A stretch of 56,306 nt of DNA from Anaerolineae bacterium (GTDB lineage: Bacteria > Chloroflexota > Anaerolineae > Aggregatilineales > UBA3940). The position numbers and the translations under genes were made by a program. Where the stretch lies: contig JAFGOY010000079.1 in assembly GCA_016926255.1 (NCBI GenBank), positions 1 through 56,306 of the forward strand, written 5' to 3'. Below, in pieces: positions 1-7,963 of this stretch (the stretch's first letter is position 1; each line of letters begins with the position of its first letter). Under the pieces are notes generated by a model. The model did not search any database, was not told the origin of the DNA, and was given only the letters and a program-made list of their open reading frames with translations.

Positions 1-48
1 CAGGTTAAGCATTTGTTTGACTCCTTCAACCAGAGTCAGCTTAACTTG
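1..48. repeat. Long imperfect inverted repeat at window edge
   Basis: Bases 1-10 pair with 39-48 (9 of 10 positions), and an inner stem pairs 19-23 with 33-37. No gene can be assigned in the first 96 bases. The structure lies just downstream of the minus-strand response regulator, so it may be its transcript end, but no clear T-tract is visible. Confidence 0.3.
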
Positions 49-96
49 CCCCTTCACGTTTGTCTACCAAATGGATAAAGTCGAGTTTAAAAGCAC

Positions 97-1011
97 TCAC
101 GCATTGAGCAGCGCCAGAAGCCGAGCCTGTTCGATGCCAATCGCGGCATAATCGGCCAGTGTCGCCAATAGATTTAACTGGTGCTGATCCAGTTCACCGG
201 GAGCGAGGTTTACAGATAACACCCCGATGGCATTTGAACCGATGATCAGCGGGGCGCAGACCTGCGTGGTATTTCGCTGAGACTCGCCGTCGCGATATGG
301 GTCACTGTACAGAACCTTTTCCGCGTTGATCGCTGCCCAGGCCAGTGGATTTTTTACCTGCTTGGATATTAATCGCCCCTCGTCCTCACCGATCTGCTCG
401 GCACGCACAACCAGATCGCGGCCATCTTCGGACATCATCAACAACCTGGCTTCGCGGGAGCGCATCAGGTGCATGGCGGCCCGAATGATATAGAGCAGTA
501 GGCTGTTATAGGAAGGCAAACTGGTCAGGATGCGCCCGACGTCAAATAGGGCTTCCAGTTCATATACACGGCGTTCCAGGTCGCGGTTGGCGACCACCAT
601 CTGTTCGTTGAGCTTTTCATGCTCCTGCCGTAAACGCACTTCCCGGAGCGCCAGTTCAATCGAAGCCAGTAGTTCGTCGACCGTAAACGGCTTGGTGATA
701 TAATCACGCACCCGCATCCGGAAGACCTCGATAGCAATCTCCTCGGATCCATAGAAGGTCATCAGGACGATGGGAAGCCCGATAGCCTCCTTATGTAAAC
801 GGCGGATCAGCCCAAGTCCATCCATCCGGGGCATTTTCAAATCGGTTACAACCAGATCGGGGGTATGCAGCAGGATCAGTTCATAAGCCTCCAGGCCATC
901 TTCTGCTTCCAGCCAGCGGTAGCCGTTGGGTTTGAGGACGTAGTTGATAATGAATTCCCGGATGTCTTTGGCGTCATCCACAACGAGAATACACTCACCA
1001 GCCATTACCAT
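97..1011 (-). CDS. Response regulator, REC domain plus GAF domain
   Basis: A 304-residue cytoplasmic signalling protein. Residues 5-125 form a receiver domain with the acidic pair DD at 12-13, phosphoacceptor Asp57 in TDLKMP, Thr85 and Lys107 in TKPF. A charged coiled-coil linker (about 125-155) leads to a GAF domain (about 160-300). No DNA-binding or enzymatic output domain follows, so it probably acts through protein contacts or as an intermediate in a phosphorelay. The start is set at the ATG where the receiver domain begins; the frame is open upstream, but that stretch has no domain character and no ribosome site. An ATG two codons further in is an equally possible start. No kinase gene is adjacent; the nearest in the window is at 7964. 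Confidence 0.85.
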   Translation of the reverse strand: MVMAGECILVVDDAKDIREFIINYVLKPNGYRWLEAEDGLEAYELILLHTPDLVVTDLKMPRMDGLGLIRRLHKEAIGLPIVLMTFYGSEEIAIEVFRMRVRDYITKPFTVDELLASIELALREVRLRQEHEKLNEQMVVANRDLERRVYELEALFDVGRILTSLPSYNSLLLYIIRAAMHLMRSREARLLMMSEDGRDLVVRAEQIGEDEGRLISKQVKNPLAWAAINAEKVLYSDPYRDGESQRNTTQVCAPLIIGSNAIGVLSVNLAPGELDQHQLNLLATLADYAAIGIEQARLLALLNA

Positions 1012-1096
1012 CTCGCTTTCAACCGGTGTCGTGAACCTTGTATGTGCTTGTTGCCAGTATAGCACTAAACGGGTTGTAAGGCTGAGCTGGTAAATC

Positions 1097-1134
1097 AAAA
1101 AAGACTCCCTCCACTGCGAAGCGGAAGGAGTCTT
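1097..1134 (-). terminator. Rho-independent terminator of pheT
   Basis: Bases 1101-1112 and 1123-1134 form a 12-bp stem with one mismatch. On the minus strand the stem is followed by six T (1097-1102 on the plus strand, partly inside the stem). It sits 23 bases after the pheT stop codon and separates the Phe-tRNA synthetase operon from the response regulator gene. Confidence 0.85.
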
Positions 1135-1156
1135 GATTTCCTCAGAGTATGCTGGA

Positions 1157-3760
1157 CTACGCGCGCAGCTTTGCCCCGAAGTTTTTCTCCAGCATTTTGA
1201 CGATCTTCGTCCGGACCTTGTCAGCGTCTTTGTCACGCAGTGTTTTTTCGTCAGACTGGAAGGTCAGCGCATAGGCCAGGCTCTTTTTACCCGCGCCGAT
1301 TTGCTCACCCTGATACACGTCGAACAGGCGCACTCCGCGCAGCAGGCTGCCGCCCGCTTCCCTGATCGTTGTTTCGACTTCCACCGCCGGGATATCTTCA
1401 TCGACGACGATCGCAACATCCTGGTAGATCGCCGGGAAATTCGAGATCGACCGGATCGCATGTCCTTTGCCCATCGCATCCTGCAAGACATCCAGGTTTA
1501 ACTCTGCTACCAACACAGGTTGTTCGGGCAGTTCGTATGTCTCACAAACCAGTGGATGCAGTTCTCCCAGAACACCGGCATCCCGGTCTTCGATGACCAG
1601 GCGGGCCGTCCGTCCGGGGAAGAACGTGCTGTGTTCCACTGGCTCGAATCTAACGTCGGCCAGATGCAGCCCGCCGACCAGCGTTTCGACAACGCCCTTC
1701 AAGTCGTAGAAGTCCATCACGGATTCACTGCTGGTTTCCTGCCAGGAGGGAGTATCGCGTTTGCCGGTCATCACGATGCACAGTCGACCGGGTTCATCCG
1801 GCAGGTTTTCACCATCTACCGGGAGATAAACCTTGCCGACTTCGAACATCAGCAGGCGATCACGCCAGCGGGCGTTTGCCACCAGAATATCCAGCACACC
1901 CGAAAGCAGCGTATGCCGCATCACAACCTTGTCCTGGCTGATCGGGTTGGCGAGTGTGATGTATCGCAGTTCTGGCCAATCGGATTTGGCCCCGGCGGGC
2001 GTGAGCCGCGCTTCGGCTTCCGGCGTCGTCAGCCGGTAGGTAACGATCTCCTGAAGCCCGGCATTGATCAGCAGATCGCGCACCATCTCTTCCCGGATCA
2101 ATGCCGTGTTCTCGCGCTGCGGGGGCAGCGCATCCTCGATCAACGTATTCGGTATCCGGTCATAGCCATATATCCGGGCGATCTCCTCGATTAAATCCGC
2201 GTGCGCGATCATGTCGGCGATGTCTTCATGTTCCGGCTCGTTGACAAATCCAATATCCATCCGGTGGTCGGGAACCGTTACCAGCAGCGATTGTTCATCC
2301 ACCTTCTCGACGCCGAATTCCAGTCCTACAAGGATGTCCGCAATTTCGTCCTGCGTCAGCGCGATACCGAGCGCCCGTTCCACTTCGCTCAAAGGCAGAT
2401 CGACGGTGATCACCGGGGCCAGAGCAGGATAGGCATCGGCAATGCCCTTTGCCACCGTCCCCCCTGCAAGCTGGCGCATCAGTTCGATGGCCCGCACAAC
2501 ACCCACCCGGGCCTGTTCGGGGTGAACCACCCGGCTGAACCGCGTCCCGGCTTCGGTCACCATTTCGGTGCCGCGCTCGCGCTGGGCGCTTAGCGTCTGC
2601 CGGACGTTGATGAAGTTCCAATTTGCACCTTCCAGCAGAACATTGACCGACTCCTTATGCACTTCCGATTCGGCACCTCCCATGATCCCCGCAATGCTCA
2701 ACGAACCGGCGGTATCAGCCACCAACTCAGTGAAGGGGTCGAGATCATGTTCGACATCGTCCAGCGTCGTCAGCTTTTCCCCCGGTTCGGCGGTGCGGGT
2801 GATGATCGTCGGTGCTTTGCCGCCCGCCCGCTCGACCAAGATATCGTAGTCGAAGGCGTGGAGCGGCTCCCCGACCTCCAGCATGACGTAGTTGGTCACG
2901 TCGACGATATTGTTGATCGGGCGCATCCCCGCCAGTTTCAACCGCCGCTGCACCCATTGGGGTGACGGCTTAATCGTAATCCCCTTGATCAATGCAGCCA
3001 CAAAGCGTGGGTTCAAATCCGGCCTGGTGATTTCCAGTGTGAGTTGATCGTCAATGGTGTCACCTTCGGCCACGACATCTAATGACGGGTAGTTGACCTT
3101 TTGCCCGGTCAGTGCCGCGACTTCCCGCGCAACGCCGAACATCGAGAAGCAGCGGGCGAGGTTGGGCGTCAGGTCGATGTCGAGGATCACGTCGCCCAGC
3201 ACGTCCTGAAGCGGGGTACCTGGGGCCGCGTCCGATTCGAGGATCATGATCCCCTCGTGCTCGTTCGAGAGGCCAAGCTCCTTCTCCGAGCAGACCATGC
3301 TTTTGTTATCGATCCCACGCAGCTTTTTTGGCTTGATCACCAGCCGCGAGCCGTCGTCCTTGTGCCCGTCGATCACTTCGGCGTTTTCCCGCGCATAGGC
3401 AACCACCAGCGGTGGGTCGATTGGCCCCTGGTCTTTGTACGGGTAGAGGTTCGGCGCACCGGTGACGACCGTTTCCACCTCGCCGATCCCCGAATCGACC
3501 ATTGCCAGCACCAGCCGGTCGGCGTCGGGGTGGGATTTCACCTCAAGGATGTGCCCCAGTACGATCTTCTCGCGGTCCCATACCAGGTGGTCGGTCGAGA
3601 CGGGCATCGCCCATTTTTTCGCCATTTCAGGGTCGGCTGGCAGGCCGATATATTCGATGTTCCCGACTTCAAGCCCGGCGAGAGTCAGGCGGTGAGCCAG
3701 TTCTTCGACCGGTATGGTGATGTCGACATAATCTCTTAACCAGGATAGTGGTACAAGCAT
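1157..3760 (-). CDS. pheT: Phenylalanine--tRNA ligase beta subunit
   Basis: An 867-residue protein, close to the usual 780-870 residues of bacterial PheT. It begins with the typical MLVPLSWLRDYVDI segment, followed by a tRNA-binding OB-fold (about 50-190), the B3/B4 editing region, B5 and the catalytic-like core. It ends with the ferredoxin-fold anticodon-binding domain that recognises tRNA-Phe (final ~95 residues, with the FPAIYQDVAIVVDE and SDEKTLRDKDAD type motifs). With PheS it forms the alpha2-beta2 enzyme that charges tRNA-Phe; the beta subunit removes mis-attached Tyr. It is the last gene of a T-box-led operon and is separated from pheS by a membrane-protein gene, with 19 bases between that gene and the pheT start. 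Confidence 0.97.
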   Translation of the reverse strand: MLVPLSWLRDYVDITIPVEELAHRLTLAGLEVGNIEYIGLPADPEMAKKWAMPVSTDHLVWDREKIVLGHILEVKSHPDADRLVLAMVDSGIGEVETVVTGAPNLYPYKDQGPIDPPLVVAYARENAEVIDGHKDDGSRLVIKPKKLRGIDNKSMVCSEKELGLSNEHEGIMILESDAAPGTPLQDVLGDVILDIDLTPNLARCFSMFGVAREVAALTGQKVNYPSLDVVAEGDTIDDQLTLEITRPDLNPRFVAALIKGITIKPSPQWVQRRLKLAGMRPINNIVDVTNYVMLEVGEPLHAFDYDILVERAGGKAPTIITRTAEPGEKLTTLDDVEHDLDPFTELVADTAGSLSIAGIMGGAESEVHKESVNVLLEGANWNFINVRQTLSAQRERGTEMVTEAGTRFSRVVHPEQARVGVVRAIELMRQLAGGTVAKGIADAYPALAPVITVDLPLSEVERALGIALTQDEIADILVGLEFGVEKVDEQSLLVTVPDHRMDIGFVNEPEHEDIADMIAHADLIEEIARIYGYDRIPNTLIEDALPPQRENTALIREEMVRDLLINAGLQEIVTYRLTTPEAEARLTPAGAKSDWPELRYITLANPISQDKVVMRHTLLSGVLDILVANARWRDRLLMFEVGKVYLPVDGENLPDEPGRLCIVMTGKRDTPSWQETSSESVMDFYDLKGVVETLVGGLHLADVRFEPVEHSTFFPGRTARLVIEDRDAGVLGELHPLVCETYELPEQPVLVAELNLDVLQDAMGKGHAIRSISNFPAIYQDVAIVVDEDIPAVEVETTIREAGGSLLRGVRLFDVYQGEQIGAGKKSLAYALTFQSDEKTLRDKDADKVRTKIVKMLEKNFGAKLRA

Positions 3761-3779
3761 CTTGCATTCTCCAGGATGA

Positions 3780-5912
3780 TTATTCAGTAATGACTTCGAT
3801 TGACGTAACCGTTATTCCCTCACAGGCATCTGCCGCTTGGGAGGAAGTTGTATTTACAGCCAGATCATAAACATTACAGGCAGCTTCCAACGCTTGCCTG
3901 ACTTCGATGACCGATTCGGGCGCAGCAGGCCCGGCATAGACAACCGTCTGACTTTGATCCGAAATCCGCAGATCGCACTCACTTTCCGGCTGGCCGATTT
4001 GCAGGCGCAGCAGGCCCTGTACCGGATGCGGAGTATATACTACCAGTTGTGCACTGCCATCCAAATACCGGCTGGCCGATCCATTTTCCAGGGAAGCCTC
4101 ACCCCAGCCGTTCCCGGTCAGGGCAATGACCGGTGCATCCGGTTCCGATGTCCCCTCCACCTGGTAGAGCACAAGCTCCTCATCACCGGCAACCGGCCCG
4201 CCCAGACTGTCCTGCATAACCTGATTGTAGGCCCGTGCTTCAGAAGTAAACCGCTGATTCAGAAGCACATAGGAAATCCCCTGTTCGACCAGCACAGATC
4301 GAAGGGCCGCCGGGTCGGGGTGAGCAACGATATCCTCATCGGGGACGGGCTGTGTCAGCCAGCCCAGCAGTTCCAGCACGCCGGGGCGATTGGGTATCTC
4401 ACGGTCGCTGTAGCCATCCATGATCGGCCAGGAATGGCTGGTCTGGTAGAAAATCGCATAGTGTGACGTGTAGCGATCGCCAACCGGCACGTTGAGTACG
4501 GCTCCATCAGGTGTCATCGAGGCCAATCGCCGGACAGCCGCCGGTTCCACAACCGGGTAGACCTCCATCGGAAACACATACAGATATTCAACCATCATAA
4601 TCAACGCAGCCAGGCTGAACACGATCGTTTTCCAGGGTCTGGCATTCTCCAGAAAAACTCTCACGCCATCGGAGGCTACAATGGCGAGCGCCATCCCGGT
4701 CACCAGGTTGAAACGCCCCGGCGTCCGCCCCAGACTGAACACCGGCAGTTTCGCCAGCAGCGCGTAAGGCAGCGTCAGCGGCTGTTCAGGTGACCAGGGG
4801 GAAGGGATCAACCCTCCCCAGACTTTCAACACCGGCCCTAACGAAAGCAGCATGGCAACCAGCCCGACCAGCAGCCAGCCCCGTGACTCCTCTCTGCCCC
4901 TGACAAGTGATAAAACGGTAAACGCCAGCGGCACCAGCCCCAGGTAGGCGGTGATCTCCGGCAAGAAGAAGCCCATCACTTCGCGTGTTTGTTTCGGCAC
5001 CAGCCCCAGCGCGGTCAGCACCGGATTGTCCGGTGAAGGTGTGATGAACCCCAACAGGTCGGTACTCAGCGCCGGAAGATTCGCTCCACCCTCAAATGCA
5101 TAGTCCGGGGGATTCAGGCTGAACCTGAGCATCGGGATATAAAACGGAAGCATGATTGCCAGCGCAATCCCGGCCCCGATCAAGAGCATTTTCCAGACTT
5201 CCCGGTTAAAAAAGTCACCTTTGCGCAAAATAGAGAGCATAACCGGAACCAGAAAAGCCGACAGCGGCAGCATGACATATACTGTGATGGTCAGGTGCAG
5301 CATACAGGCAAGCGAAAAAGCCACTCCCATCCAGACGGCATTCTTAATCGACGGTAACAGGATCGTCCGGCGCAAGAACAAAAAATATAGCAATGGTAAC
5401 GCGAGGTTTGCAGTCTCTACATGCCCGGCGACCGCTTGCGCCACACGCGACGGGAATACCATGATCAGCACACCGCCGAACAATGCCGCCGCTCGATGGC
5501 CGGTTATATCTTTGCATAGATAGTAGCCTGCCACCCCGGTCAGGATGTAGGTCAGCAAAAACCCGATATTATAGGCCGCCACCGGCGAAAACATCACTTC
5601 GACCGGCAGCAGCAGGATGTGCATGGTCAAACTGGCCTGCCTGATGGGTGAATAGTAGCCATCAGGATAAGCAAGTGTATTGAAAAACGCTGGATTCGTC
5701 CCGTGGGTCAGCGCTTCCTTTGAATACCAGAATCCCCAGACCTTTGCTACCTGATCGGCGTCTTTGTAGCCAACCAGGGAGTTGGACAAGTGAAAGACAA
5801 GCGGCCAGGTCATGATCGCGGTGAGCACGGTGAGGATACTCAGCACGATCAGCAGTTCTACCCAGGGAGTATTCTCTTTCTGTCGGGTGTCGGCTGAAAC
5901 GGCTGTCACCAT
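3780..5912 (-). CDS. Polytopic membrane protein, glycosyltransferase-like, inside the pheST operon
   Basis: A 710-residue integral membrane protein. About 11-13 hydrophobic segments lie between residues 20 and 460, followed by a soluble C-terminal half that probably contains a beta-sandwich. After the first helix comes a loop rich in acidic and aromatic residues (VGYKDADQVAKVWGFWYS), as in GT-C and YfhO-like glycosyltransferases that use polyprenyl-phosphate sugars. That family link is by architecture only. The start is the ATG at 5912, preceded by GAGGGAAG and 16 bases after the pheS stop; open sequence further upstream lies inside pheS and is not protein-like. Transcription should depend on the Phe T-box upstream of pheS, which is odd for such a protein. 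Confidence 0.8.
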   Translation of the reverse strand: MVTAVSADTRQKENTPWVELLIVLSILTVLTAIMTWPLVFHLSNSLVGYKDADQVAKVWGFWYSKEALTHGTNPAFFNTLAYPDGYYSPIRQASLTMHILLLPVEVMFSPVAAYNIGFLLTYILTGVAGYYLCKDITGHRAAALFGGVLIMVFPSRVAQAVAGHVETANLALPLLYFLFLRRTILLPSIKNAVWMGVAFSLACMLHLTITVYVMLPLSAFLVPVMLSILRKGDFFNREVWKMLLIGAGIALAIMLPFYIPMLRFSLNPPDYAFEGGANLPALSTDLLGFITPSPDNPVLTALGLVPKQTREVMGFFLPEITAYLGLVPLAFTVLSLVRGREESRGWLLVGLVAMLLSLGPVLKVWGGLIPSPWSPEQPLTLPYALLAKLPVFSLGRTPGRFNLVTGMALAIVASDGVRVFLENARPWKTIVFSLAALIMMVEYLYVFPMEVYPVVEPAAVRRLASMTPDGAVLNVPVGDRYTSHYAIFYQTSHSWPIMDGYSDREIPNRPGVLELLGWLTQPVPDEDIVAHPDPAALRSVLVEQGISYVLLNQRFTSEARAYNQVMQDSLGGPVAGDEELVLYQVEGTSEPDAPVIALTGNGWGEASLENGSASRYLDGSAQLVVYTPHPVQGLLRLQIGQPESECDLRISDQSQTVVYAGPAAPESVIEVRQALEAACNVYDLAVNTTSSQAADACEGITVTSIEVITE

Positions 5913-5928
5913 CTTCCCTCTTACAGGT

Positions 5929-6954
5929 TTAGAACTGCTCCAGGAACCGCAGGTCGTTCCCCCAGAAATACCGGATGTCCTGGATGCCATAGCGCAGCAT
6001 CGCCATCCGCTCCGGGCCAAACCCGAACGCGAAGCCGGAATACACCGCCGGGTCATAGCCGCCGTTCTTCAACACGACCGGATGAACCATCCCCGAACCG
6101 CAGATTTCCAGCCAGCCGGTGTATTTGCACACGCCGCAGCCTTCCCCATCGCATAGCACACACTCCACGTCGACTTCCATACTCGGCTCGGTGAATGGGA
6201 AGTGCGAGCAGCGGTAGCGCACTTTACGTTCGGCTCCGTACATCCGGCGGGCAAACTCGGCGATTGTTCCCTTGAGATCGGTCATGCGGATGTTCTTCCC
6301 AATTGCCAGCCCTTCAAGCTGGTTGAACTGTACCTCGCTCCGGGCTGATATCTGCTCATAGCGATAGCACATCCCCGGCAGGATCACCCGGATCGGCTCC
6401 GGAGCGTAGTCACGCATTGCCCTGATCTGCCCCGGTGAGGTATGCGTCCGCAGGATCACCCCCTCGTCGGTCGTGTAGAATGTGTCCCACATGTCGCGTG
6501 CCGGGTGATGCGGCGGGATGTTCAGCAGGGTGAAGTTCGTATCGTCGTCTTCCACATCACGGCTGCGATACACCTGGAAGCCCATATCGGCCCAGATGTC
6601 ATAGATGTCACGCAGCATTCTGGTAGTCGGGTGAAGCCGACCGCGCGCCACTGGCCGACCGGGCAGAGTCACGTCGATCTCGCCTTCTTCCAGGCTTTGC
6701 GCCATCTCGTGCGCCTTGACCAGTTCCTCCCGTTCGGCAAATGCCGACTCAAGCTCCTGGGCGATCTCGTTGGCTAACTGGCCAACCGCCGGACGATCTT
6801 CGGGTGCGAGTTGTCCAATCGATCGCTTGATCGTGGTGATCTCGCCCTTCTTCCCGATGACAGCGTTTTTGAGCTGCCTCAGGGATTCGGCATCGGTGAT
6901 TTCTTCCAGCTCTATCAGCGTTTCCGCTTTCAAGGTTTTCAGCTTTTCAAGCAT
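5929..6954 (-). CDS. pheS: Phenylalanine--tRNA ligase alpha subunit
   Basis: A 341-residue catalytic subunit, the normal length for PheS. An N-terminal coiled-coil arm (about 1-85) is followed by the class II synthetase core with motif 2 around PIRVILPGMCYRYE, the HTSPGQIRAM segment and motif 3 near GFAFGFGPERMAMLRYGI. It activates Phe and transfers it to tRNA-Phe. The insert with CVLCDGEGCGVCKYTGW contains four Cys and may bind zinc, as in many PheS proteins. The start ATG at 6954 has an ideal AGGAGG site. It is the first gene after the T-box leader. Confidence 0.97.
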   Translation of the reverse strand: MLEKLKTLKAETLIELEEITDAESLRQLKNAVIGKKGEITTIKRSIGQLAPEDRPAVGQLANEIAQELESAFAEREELVKAHEMAQSLEEGEIDVTLPGRPVARGRLHPTTRMLRDIYDIWADMGFQVYRSRDVEDDDTNFTLLNIPPHHPARDMWDTFYTTDEGVILRTHTSPGQIRAMRDYAPEPIRVILPGMCYRYEQISARSEVQFNQLEGLAIGKNIRMTDLKGTIAEFARRMYGAERKVRYRCSHFPFTEPSMEVDVECVLCDGEGCGVCKYTGWLEICGSGMVHPVVLKNGGYDPAVYSGFAFGFGPERMAMLRYGIQDIRYFWGNDLRFLEQF

Positions 6955-7000
6955 GGTTCCTCCTGTAACAACTGCGGACAGCAAACTGTAAACAGGCAAC

Positions 7001-7026
7001 AAAAATCTCGTCCCATCAGGGACGAG
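7001..7026 (-). terminator. T-box conditional terminator
   Basis: A perfect 8-bp stem CTCGTCCC/GGGACGAG with a 4-base loop is followed on the minus strand by ATTTTTG. It is the off-state structure of the pheS leader. Confidence 0.9.
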
Positions 7027-7319
7027 AGCATTTAGACATCATCATAGCTCGCGCGGTACCACCCTGCTTGACCAGAAATATCATTGGCCCGCTTACTTAC
7101 CAACGGCGTCGGGCTTACAAGCCTTTTCGCGATTGGCCGCCCGGATAACGGGGGGCAACCCGGAATGGACTACTCGACCTGTGTCTTTCACCCATCGGCT
7201 CAGGAGAGAACGCCCGCCGCCAACCGTCGGATTGGGCTTCCAGTCTAAGACCCAATTTCCCTGGCGAGGCTGCCTGCTGCAAGCTCGGCTCCATCGTCGC
7301 CTGTCACATATTGTTGATT
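7001..7319 (-). promoter_or_regulatory. T-box riboswitch leader of pheS
   Basis: On the minus strand the leader carries the highly conserved T-box sequence AGGGTGGTACCGCG (plus-strand 7052-7065). A terminator hairpin follows (7007-7014 with 7019-7026, loop ATCA) and then five T, about 47 bases before the pheS start. Upstream, an extended stem I region includes paired GCCA/TGGC and ATTGGG/CCCAAT segments and a GAGTAG element. Uncharged tRNA should pair with the T-box bulge and favour the antiterminator. The specifier codon could not be fixed by eye; a UUC triplet at plus-strand 7208-7210 is a candidate, and Phe specificity follows from the gene controlled. Confidence 0.93.
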
Positions 7320-7325
7320 CACTGA

Positions 7326-7354
7326 ATTATGCCACTCGCAGTGTGTGTTGTCAA
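7326..7354 (-). promoter_or_regulatory. Sigma-A type promoter of the pheS operon
   Basis: On the minus strand a perfect TTGACA (7349-7354) and CATAAT (7326-7331) are separated by 17 bases. Transcription would start near 7319, right at the 5' end of the T-box leader. Confidence 0.85.
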
Positions 7355-7439
7355 TCAATTTTATGGAACCTTGGCCGGGTTTTCGCATCCAATATACCAG
7401 TGATGGATAAAACTATTTCTTTCAGGAGAGAATAACGGT

Positions 7440-7826
7440 ATGGAAATGGAAATTGTTTTCCCCGGTGACGCACGGGTTGATGCCCGGATGGGCAATATGG
7501 TCATCCCCACCAATCAGGATGGTTCTGCCCCAGCACCATTCGGCCTGTTTCTGGCATCGATTGGCACCTGCGCCGGGATTTATGTATTGAGCTTCTGCCG
7601 CCAGCGGGGGATCCCCACCGATAATATCCGCATCGTCCAGCGGATGCAGTCCAACCCGCTGACCCGGATGATCGAAAAAATCGAGCTGGATATCCAGGTG
7701 CCGCCGGACTTCCCGGACAAGTATAAAGAAGCAGTGATCCGGTCGGCCAACCAGTGTGCCGTAAAGAAGCACCTTGAACAGCCCCCGGTCTTCGAAGTCA
7801 ACACATCGGTCGTTGAGTTGGCCTGA
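7440..7826 (+). CDS. OsmC/Ohr family protein
   Basis: A 128-residue protein of the OsmC-like fold. The sequence GTCAGIYVLSFCRQRG at 42-57 and NQCAVKKHL at 104-112 place the two family cysteines at Cys44 and Cys106; an extra Cys sits at 53. Proteins of this family reduce organic hydroperoxides, although the shorter YhfA-like members have less certain substrates. This one is at the short end. The start ATG at 7440 has CAGGAGAG upstream; a second ATG two codons later is possible. It is monocistronic, with a strong terminator 27 bases after the stop. Confidence 0.85.
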   Translation: MEMEIVFPGDARVDARMGNMVIPTNQDGSAPAPFGLFLASIGTCAGIYVLSFCRQRGIPTDNIRIVQRMQSNPLTRMIEKIELDIQVPPDFPDKYKEAVIRSANQCAVKKHLEQPPVFEVNTSVVELA

Positions 7827-7853
7827 CCGAAGAACCGGAATAACCAGGAGTTT

Positions 7854-7889
7854 CAAAAGGGTGACATTATTGTCACTCTTTTGTTTTTT
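7854..7889 (+). terminator. Terminator of the OsmC-like gene
   Basis: A 13-bp stem (7854-7866 with 7871-7883, one mismatch), loop TTAT, followed by six T at 7884-7889. Confidence 0.9.
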
Positions 7890-7963
7890 AGTAGCCGGAA
7901 TTCGATTTTGGCGTAAAATATCTAAGATGTGACCTGTATACTATTCATACGAAGGGGCCAGCG

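Noticed and set aside
1012-1236. 75-residue N-terminal extension of the REC-GAF protein
   Set aside because: It runs through the pheT terminator, is not domain-like, and the receiver domain starts normally at the ATG at 1011.
1520-2194. Long plus-strand open frame inside pheT
   Set aside because: It is antisense to a gene with clear PheT domains, has no ribosome site and shows no protein family features. Similar antisense frames over other genes were rejected for the same reason.
5913-6056. N-terminal extension of the membrane protein gene into pheS
   Set aside because: It is rich in Arg, Ser and Cys as expected from an out-of-frame reading of pheS; a good ribosome site precedes the ATG at 5912.
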